A stretch of DNA of 10,245 nucleotides from an uncultured Clostridia bacterium. GTDB taxonomy: Bacteria > Bacillota > Clostridia > UMGS1810. The position numbers and the translations under genes were made by a program. Under the pieces are notes generated by a model. It saw only the letters and a program-made list of their open reading frames with translations. It searched no databases and was not told the origin of the DNA. The stretch is taken from positions 1-10,245 of the forward strand of contig CAJLYL010000061.1 in assembly GCA_905210855.1 (NCBI GenBank). The letters run 5' to 3'. Of this stretch, positions 5,049 through 10,245 are shown piece after piece (positions within the stretch are counted from its first letter, which is position 1; each line of letters begins with the position of its first letter).

Positions 5049-6944
5049 TTACAGCATAAGATTGCAAATCTTGTTACTGAGTTCCGTAGGATTGGATATG
5101 GAAAGTCCGCTGATGAGCCTTGCCTGCGCATACAAAATCTGTGCGCAGTCGGAAAGTTTGTCTTTGTCCGTTTCGTACAAATCCCTTAGTTTCTGCGCAA
5201 TGGCGTGAGCAGAGTTGATCTCGAGCACAGTCTCGGCTTTCGGCTTAAAGTCGGACTCCGCACCTGGCATCTTGCTCAGCACTTTTTCCATCTCTGTGGA
5301 TATGCCGCCCTCGCTTGACAGGCACACGGGATGATCACCCAATGTGTTGGTGAACCTGACCGCACTTACACTGTCGCCGAGGCTCTTCGCCATAAACTTA
5401 AGCATTTCTTCCGATTTATCGTTAATTTCCTTAATCTCGTTTTTCTCATCGTCAGTGGATATGTCCACATTCTCCGCGCACACATTGACAAACTGCTTGC
5501 CGTCAAATTCGCGCAGCATGGAGATTGTGAATTCGTCTATCTCCTCGGTGAAATAGAGCACACTGTAACCCTTGGACTTCACCGCGTCCGTCTGCGGCAG
5601 CATATCCGCGGCGTCTATGGTCTCGGCGCAGGAATAGTAAATGTTCTTTTGACCCTCGGGCATGGCCTCGGCGTACTCGGCAAGCGAAACATATTTTTTC
5701 TCATCCGACGACTTGTACATCAGCAAATCCTGCAAATCCTTGTTCATGCCGTAAGAGGTGTAAATGCCGTACTTAATCTGCAAGCCGAACTCCGCAAAAA
5801 ATTCCTCGTATGCACCACGGTCGTTTTTCATCATCTTGACCAGCTCGGATTTAATCTTCTTTTCAATATTCTTTGCAATAACCTTGAGCTGATGGTCGTG
5901 CTGAAGAGTTTCACGCGATATATTGAGCTTGAGATCCGGACTGTCCACAAGACCTTTTACAAAGCTGAAATAATCCGGCAGAAGCGATTCGCACTTCTCC
6001 GTAATCATAACGCCGCTCGAGTAGAGCCGAAGCCCTTTTTCGTAGTTCTTACTGTAATAATTCATCGGCGCTTTTTTCGGGATATAGAGCAGCGCCTCAA
6101 AGGACACCGTGCCCTCTGCCTTGAAGTGAATCACCTTGGCAGGCTCGGTGTAATCAAAGAACTTGTCCTTATAAAAATTGTTGTACTCGTCCGCGGTGAT
6201 ATCCGACGGATTTCTGTGCCAAAGCGGAACCATGCTGTTGAGAGTCTCCACCTCGGTATATGTCTCATACTTGGGGTCTTTGTCGTCCGAATCGGCAGTC
6301 TTGCGCTGCTTTTCCACCTCCATCTTAATAGGGTATCTGATGTAGTCGGAATATTTTTTCACGAGATTTTTAAGCTTGAATTCCTCCAAAAACTCGCTGT
6401 ATTTGTCAGTCTCGGTGTCCTCTTTAATATGCAGGGTGATTTTTGTGCCGATTTCATCATAATCGCACGGCGTTACGGTGTAGCCGTCCGCACCCTCGGA
6501 TTCCCATTTGTTTGCCGAGGTCTCGCCGACAGCACGGCTGACAACCTCTATCCTGTCGCAAATCATGAATGCGGAATAAAAGCCCACGCCGAACTGACCT
6601 ATTATATCTATACCGCTGTCCGCATCGAAGCCGTTCTCCGCCTTAAACTCACCCGAACCGCTCTTGGCGATTGTGCCGAGGTTTTTCTCAAGCTCCGCCT
6701 CTGTCATGCCGCATCCGTTGTCTGTTATGGTGAGCGTCCCCGCCTCCTTGTCACGGTCTATGCGGATGAAATATCCGCCCTCGGGCGCAAGGCTTGCGTC
6801 GGTGAGCGCGCGGAAACAGCGCTTATCTATGGCGTCGCTTGCGTTTGATATCAGCTCACGCAGAAAAATCTCCTTGTGAGTGTAAACCGAGTTAATCATC
6901 ATGTCAAGCATCTTTTTTGATTCTGTCTTAAACTGTTTTTTCAT
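5049..6944 (-). CDS. htpG: Molecular chaperone HtpG (bacterial Hsp90)
   Basis: 631 residues, the usual HtpG length. It is a cytosolic dimeric ATP-dependent chaperone. The N-terminal GHKL ATPase domain (about 1-215) shows LRELISNASDAIDK at 28-41, with E30 the likely catalytic residue and N34 binding the metal. It also has D75 in DNGCGM (75-80), GTIAKSGSGEF (90-100) and the lid-region GQFGVGFYSAFM (116-127). The middle domain contains the conserved LNISRETLQ segment. A C-terminal dimerisation domain ends NKICNLML, without the eukaryotic MEEVD tail. I chose ATG at 6944, with GGAG just upstream, over an in-frame ATG at 7124. The earlier codon would read through the promoter into the VanW gene and adds no family sequence. 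It has its own promoter and no co-directional partner within operon distance downstream. Confidence 0.95.
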   Translation of the reverse strand: MKKQFKTESKKMLDMMINSVYTHKEIFLRELISNASDAIDKRCFRALTDASLAPEGGYFIRIDRDKEAGTLTITDNGCGMTEAELEKNLGTIAKSGSGEFKAENGFDADSGIDIIGQFGVGFYSAFMICDRIEVVSRAVGETSANKWESEGADGYTVTPCDYDEIGTKITLHIKEDTETDKYSEFLEEFKLKNLVKKYSDYIRYPIKMEVEKQRKTADSDDKDPKYETYTEVETLNSMVPLWHRNPSDITADEYNNFYKDKFFDYTEPAKVIHFKAEGTVSFEALLYIPKKAPMNYYSKNYEKGLRLYSSGVMITEKCESLLPDYFSFVKGLVDSPDLKLNISRETLQHDHQLKVIAKNIEKKIKSELVKMMKNDRGAYEEFFAEFGLQIKYGIYTSYGMNKDLQDLLMYKSSDEKKYVSLAEYAEAMPEGQKNIYYSCAETIDAADMLPQTDAVKSKGYSVLYFTEEIDEFTISMLREFDGKQFVNVCAENVDISTDDEKNEIKEINDKSEEMLKFMAKSLGDSVSAVRFTNTLGDHPVCLSSEGGISTEMEKVLSKMPGAESDFKPKAETVLEINSAHAIAQKLRDLYETDKDKLSDCAQILYAQARLISGLSISNPTELSNKICNLML

Positions 6945-6965
6945 ATGAACATCTCCATAGTACAA

Positions 6966-6994
6966 GGGAATCCAAACCTCAAGCTTGAATTCCC
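6966..6994 (-). promoter_or_regulatory. Inverted repeat in the htpG leader, possible operator or RNA hairpin
   Basis: On the minus strand GGGAATTCAA, 9 nt, TTGGATTCCC pairs as a 10-bp stem with one G-U wobble. It begins about 11 nt after the expected transcription start and ends 21 nt before the htpG ATG. The 9-nt spacer resembles the layout of the heat-shock operator CIRCE, but the sequence is not CIRCE (TTAGCACTC). It does not pair with the GGAG ribosome site. Confidence 0.5.
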
Positions 6995-7010
6995 GTTTAT
7001 TTTTTAGATT

Positions 7011-7039
7011 ATTATACAACATATTTGCATTTATGTCAA
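7011..7039 (-). promoter_or_regulatory. Full-consensus sigma-A promoter of htpG
   Basis: TTGACA (7034-7039) and TATAAT (7011-7016) on the minus strand are separated by 17 bp. Both hexamers match consensus exactly. The -35 begins 11 bp past the stop of the VanW gene, and no terminator was seen between them, so read-through from upstream is also possible. Confidence 0.88.
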
Positions 7040-7050
7040 CTTTTGATACA

Positions 7051-8790
7051 TCACTCGCCGTCTTCGCTATCCGCGCCGGAGTCATCCGTTCCGACCACGT
7101 CCGGCTTCGTTTCGGGCGCATCATCGCGCTTTTCCGTCTCGCTCGGCTGCTGCGGCGGCTGAGGAGTTTGCGGAGTCTGCGGCGTTTCGTTTTGCACCGG
7201 CGCGCTCTCTCCGACGGGCGCAGTGCCGACCTTTACCTCACGCGCAATGGCGACATAGGTACTCTTGGCAAGAAACTCCTTTGAAACAGCAGCGCCGTTT
7301 TTCCTGTAAATCTTGTATGAATTGACAATGGCGCCGTTAGTTCCATTCTTTATTATCTTCTTTTCGCCGACTTTCATTGACGAATCGGGAATTTCCTTTG
7401 TTGCAAAAGGAGTATACCCTGCATTTTCCGTGATTATGTCAACCTCTGCCCTGTCCGACGCCGCTCCGCACACGGATACCGTGAGCCGTCTGTTGTTTGT
7501 GACAGCTGCTATTTTTATGGGATGAGTTTTGTTGTTCTCGAACACAAAATCTATCGTCCCGTAGGAAACCGTAGCGTCTCTGCCGAGCGGCACATATCCG
7601 ACCGGCATGGAGTGATTGGTGCGCGAGACGATTTTCAAGTCTGCAAGCACCACGGCGTTGTACAGAGTGGATGACACCTGGCATATGCCGCCGCCCATGC
7701 CGTCGACTACCCTGTCGCCCTCGTACACATGGGCAACCTTAAATCCCGTTGCGGCTGTGCGAGGGCCAACAACTCCGTTGAATGAAAACCTCTCGCCGGG
7801 GTTCAGCACCTTGCCGTTTATCTTTGACGCGGCAAGAGCGACATTTGACGCACGGTTGGCGTCACTGGAGGCATAGCTTGTGGAATACTCGGCAATAGTC
7901 TTTGACACAAACATATCTTCAAGCTGTGCCACGGTAACCTTTGGCTCGGTGATGACCGCCGGTATTTCATAAGGTTCACTGTTTGCGCGGTTTTCCTCGA
8001 TTATCCTCTTAGCCTCGGCTTTGTCAAAACTTATGCCGCGCACCTCGGGGGTGAATACATATCCGCCGTCCTGCTCGGTGTAGGTTGCGTCCGCCGCGCC
8101 GCGCAAATACTGCGAACAAAACTCGTCAAAATCTATATCCGGCGCAGCCACATCATGCAGGACTATTTCTATCGGTTCATCGCTCTCATAAGCGGCGTAT
8201 TTTATCGTCTTTTCGGCAAGTCCGTCCGTCTGCGGCTCTCTGCCGCCGACAGCATTTGTCACTACAAGACAGCCATCGCCAATCTCAACCGAATACGGGG
8301 TCACGGAGACTGTCTTATCGGCAATATTATCCTCAATAGCAGCTAAAAGCAGATTTTCGTCGCATTTGTATATCATGTCAAAATGCTTTTTGATAAATTT
8401 TGCTCCGAGGACGGCTTTTGTGCGCTCAATTATATTGCCGTCTCTGCCGTACTCATAGGCTTGCTTTGCGCTCGCTTCAAAATCAGGCTGCAGGTCAATC
8501 TGAGCAGCACTGACGGCAAACTGCACATCATCGCACACAAAGTCGATATCGTCGCGCACCTGCGCGGCGTTATCGGCAAGTGCCGATTCGGCGTCGCTCT
8601 CCGTCATACCGGAGAGATTCACCCCGTCGGAATACACTCCGCCGAGTATGCGGTCGCCGCCCGTGACGGCGGCGGTGTATGCCGCGGCGGTTGTGAGCGC
8701 GGCAATGAGCACAACGAGGATTATGCCGACTGCGACATAAATATTTTTACGATTTTTTTGTTTATTTGATTTTTGTGTATTCTCATTCAT
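7051..8790 (-). CDS. Membrane-anchored VanW-family protein with G5-like domain
   Basis: 579 residues. The N-terminus is basic (KSNKQKNRKN), followed by one membrane segment at about 17-40, so the bulk should lie outside the cell. Residues about 50-290 contain two repeats of the putative peptidoglycan-binding type that usually precede VanW (for example GVNLSGMTESDAESAL at 56-71). The VanW domain covers about 300-430, with LNPGERFSFNGVVGPR at 329-344, GMGGGICQVSSTLYNAV at 364-380 and NHSMPVGYVPLGRDATV. A G5-like beta domain follows at about 440-520. The tail (523-579) is Pro/Gln-rich then acidic, suggesting a flexible end. VanW is named after a vancomycin-resistance cluster, but its function is not established, and solitary copies like this are common in Clostridia without resistance. 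The ribosome site (AGAGG) is weak. Confidence 0.88.
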   Translation of the reverse strand: MNENTQKSNKQKNRKNIYVAVGIILVVLIAALTTAAAYTAAVTGGDRILGGVYSDGVNLSGMTESDAESALADNAAQVRDDIDFVCDDVQFAVSAAQIDLQPDFEASAKQAYEYGRDGNIIERTKAVLGAKFIKKHFDMIYKCDENLLLAAIEDNIADKTVSVTPYSVEIGDGCLVVTNAVGGREPQTDGLAEKTIKYAAYESDEPIEIVLHDVAAPDIDFDEFCSQYLRGAADATYTEQDGGYVFTPEVRGISFDKAEAKRIIEENRANSEPYEIPAVITEPKVTVAQLEDMFVSKTIAEYSTSYASSDANRASNVALAASKINGKVLNPGERFSFNGVVGPRTAATGFKVAHVYEGDRVVDGMGGGICQVSSTLYNAVVLADLKIVSRTNHSMPVGYVPLGRDATVSYGTIDFVFENNKTHPIKIAAVTNNRRLTVSVCGAASDRAEVDIITENAGYTPFATKEIPDSSMKVGEKKIIKNGTNGAIVNSYKIYRKNGAAVSKEFLAKSTYVAIAREVKVGTAPVGESAPVQNETPQTPQTPQPPQQPSETEKRDDAPETKPDVVGTDDSGADSEDGE

Positions 8791-8919
8791 AATATAAAAC
8801 CTCTACACATCATATTCCGATAAATGTTTATTTATGCGAAGTTGTCATTTTGCCCGGGCCGATGGAATCATCAACCCCTACCGCCTTAATGACAGGTTCA
8901 TCACCTATGCACGATTCGA
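8791..8919 (-). other. Gap between nif3-like gene and VanW gene, possible structured leader
   Basis: No gene is visible. TGTCATT (8843-8849) and AATGACA (8888-8894) are exact complements enclosing 38 nt that contain GATG-ATTC-CATC and the palindrome GCCCGGGC. A second small palindrome, ATAAATGTTTATTTAT, lies at 8820-8835. No U-tract and no strong promoter was found. I could not match this to a known riboswitch. Confidence 0.3.
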
Positions 8920-9708
8920 TCATGAAAATATTTTAAAAATTCGTTTGTTAGCCTTTGACCTGACAATCTGCAAATCGGTGTCGGCAAAGAATTTTTCAAA
9001 ATACTCCATGACTATCTTCTCCGTGTCATAGTGCGCTATGTCAATCAAATCCATGCCGTGCTCATATGCGTCGCGCGCCGGATTGTATTTAATATCGCCC
9101 GTTATGAAAACATCCGCCTTTTTCTCTATGCACAAATCCATTATCCCTGCACCGCCGCCGGTGTTTACGGCAACGGTGGATATGATGTCGTCCGTTTCGC
9201 CGACAAATCTGCCTCCGTCAAGGTTGAATGCCGCCTTGCACCGCTCCATAAGCTCGCCGAGGGTTATTTTCTCCCCAAGCCTTGCCAATCTGCCGTAGCC
9301 CTGCGCCTCGCCGTCACGCTCGCAGACAAAATCTATCACTTCAGTATCGCTCAAGCCGAGCTTTTCCGCCATGAAGTCGTTGAGTCCGCCGCGCGCCACA
9401 TCAAGATTGGTGTGAGCCGCGTACATGGCGATATCATTTCTGATTAAAATCCGCAGCGCCCTCTGCTCGGGATTGTCCTCGTTGAGGCGCTTTATGGCGT
9501 TGAACATGAGCGGATGATGCGATATTATCATATCTGCGCCGATATCCGCCGCCTCCTGCGCCACAAACTCATCCACATCGCAGGTGACAAGAATTTTTGA
9601 CGCGTCTTTTTCGCAATCGCCCACAAGCAAGCCGACATTGTCGCGGTCAAATGCATATCCGAGCGGACATTTATCCTCTATCATACGTGCAATTTCTTTT
9701 ATCTTCAC
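8920..9708 (-). CDS. NIF3/DUF34 dinuclear metal-binding protein (YqfO-like)
   Basis: 262 residues, the short form without the central insert found in the longer Bacillus YqfO. The family forms ring-like assemblies with a two-metal site. It is often annotated as GTP cyclohydrolase 1 type 2, but its physiological role is unsettled. Likely metal ligands are visible: H64 and H65 in SHHPLMF, D103 in AAHTNLDVARGGLND, and H226 and E230 in DIAHYDTE. The segment GDIKYNPARDAYEHG (204-218) is also typical. The start is GTG at 9708, overlapping the trmK stop in the four bases GTGA, with GAGGG just upstream. The two are therefore translationally coupled. The trmK-nif3 pairing (yqfN-yqfO in Bacillus subtilis) is conserved in Firmicutes and supports both calls. 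Confidence 0.9.
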   Translation of the reverse strand: MKIKEIARMIEDKCPLGYAFDRDNVGLLVGDCEKDASKILVTCDVDEFVAQEAADIGADMIISHHPLMFNAIKRLNEDNPEQRALRILIRNDIAMYAAHTNLDVARGGLNDFMAEKLGLSDTEVIDFVCERDGEAQGYGRLARLGEKITLGELMERCKAAFNLDGGRFVGETDDIISTVAVNTGGGAGIMDLCIEKKADVFITGDIKYNPARDAYEHGMDLIDIAHYDTEKIVMEYFEKFFADTDLQIVRSKANKRIFKIFS

Positions 9709-10245
9709 TGCATATCCCTCGCTTTTTCAAATATTTTCAGCTCATTTTCCACCGCGGCAAGCTCGGGCAGAGACGACTGCGCGGATTTTTTCATGCCGTC
9801 TGCTATCTTGCCGAGCACCCTCAGGCGGTAATCAACATATGCCGCAAAATCCTCAGGCGAGTTTTGTCTCAAATTTCTGCCGACGATTATGTCAGCTTCA
9901 TCATGTGTACCATCTCCGCGCCGCGCCGTGATTATATTATAAAATTTATCCTGTTCGCGGCAAACATATTCATCGCAGATATCAAATCCGCCTGAATACA
10001 GATATTCCCTCAATTCACGCGCGGCAAGCATAGGCTGAAGAGCCAGCAGAGTGCCGCTGCCTATCACCGAGCCGCCCCGGCTCAATATGTCGCGCATAAG
10101 CAATCCGCCCATTCCCGCAATGACGATGACATCCGCCTCGTTTTCCGCAAGCGACTGCAAGCCGTCGGAGAGGCGCACGCTTATTTTATCCTGCAAGCCG
10201 TATTTTGCGATATTATTCTGCGCAGAACGCAGCGGCATGGGATTG
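9705..10245 (-). CDS. trmK: tRNA (adenine-22-N1)-methyltransferase TrmK, 5' end missing
   Basis: About 179 residues are visible; the N-terminus lies beyond the right edge. The reading frame stays open past the ATG at 10238 (NPMPLRSAQNN), and the family needs its upstream SAM-binding glycine loop, so that ATG is internal. TrmK methylates N1 of A22 in tRNA using S-adenosylmethionine. Visible features are the end of the Rossmann strand (N-P-x-PLRSAQNNIAKYGL), VRLSDGLQSL, and the family hallmark DVIVIAGMGG. A helical C-terminal region from about YVDYRLRVLGKIADG matches the known coiled-coil extension. The stop overlaps the next gene by four bases. Confidence 0.88.
   Translation of the reverse strand, partial: NPMPLRSAQNNIAKYGLQDKISVRLSDGLQSLAENEADVIVIAGMGGLLMRDILSRGGSVIGSGTLLALQPMLAARELREYLYSGGFDICDEYVCREQDKFYNIITARRGDGTHDEADIIVGRNLRQNSPEDFAAYVDYRLRVLGKIADGMKKSAQSSLPELAAVENELKIFEKARDMQ

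Noticed and set aside
5331..6848. 505-residue open frame on the plus strand opposite htpG
   Set aside because: It lies wholly within a clear Hsp90 gene, has no ribosome site or recognisable domain, and reads as a codon-bias shadow rich in hydrophobic and basic residues.
6966..6994. CIRCE operator at htpG
   Set aside because: The 9-nt spacer fits, but the arms GGGAATTCAA/TTGGATTCCC do not match TTAGCACTC/GAGTGCTAA.
6945..7124. 60-residue N-terminal extension of HtpG
   Set aside because: The extension covers the consensus promoter and leader hairpin, overlaps the VanW gene and has no Hsp90 similarity; ATG at 6944 has a ribosome site.
7051..8790. Vancomycin-resistance locus suggested by VanW
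   Set aside because: No vanHAX-type ligase or VanRS regulators are nearby; solitary VanW-domain proteins are common in Clostridia.

Overview
The window looks like chromosomal DNA from a spore-forming Clostridia-type bacterium (Firmicutes) of roughly balanced GC content. The evidence is a leading S-layer-homology (SLH) protein, a VanW-family wall-associated protein, a trmK-nif3 gene pair, strong AGGAGG ribosome sites, and a Cys-containing protein resembling spore-surface proteins. All eight genes I accept lie on the minus strand. No rRNA, tRNA, CRISPR array, transposase or phage gene was seen.

Reading in the direction of transcription (high to low coordinates): the window opens inside trmK, a tRNA m1A22 methyltransferase that lacks its N-terminus here. 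Its stop overlaps the GTG start of a NIF3/DUF34 metal protein. A 129-bp gap follows, then a membrane-anchored VanW/G5-type protein. Next is htpG (Hsp90) with a full-consensus promoter and a leader hairpin. After a 263-bp gap full of repeats comes a tight cluster of cardiolipin synthase, greA and trmO. A long near-perfect hairpin closes that cluster. Then come a small Cys-containing conserved protein behind a possible sigma-K-type promoter, a 313-bp gap with two more hairpins, and finally an SLH surface protein with its own good promoter. That gene runs off the left edge.

The genes are mostly housekeeping: tRNA modification (trmK, trmO), transcription rescue (greA), protein folding (htpG), and membrane, wall and surface functions (cls, VanW, SLH). 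They do not form one pathway.

The least explained material is in the gaps. Four long stem-loops lie downstream of gene stops. Two of them (1221-1294 and 4851-4952) share a 32-nt core with 28 of 32 identities, including one compensatory base-pair change, yet their flanking stems are unrelated in sequence and still self-complementary. This is the best candidate for an undescribed element, probably an intergenic structured RNA or repeat family. Only two copies are visible, so its identity and function are open. Shorter shared words (AATTTTTGCAAAGC, GGTATATTTTATTT, ACGGTATACAATTT, CCGAGACGG) tie these gaps together further.
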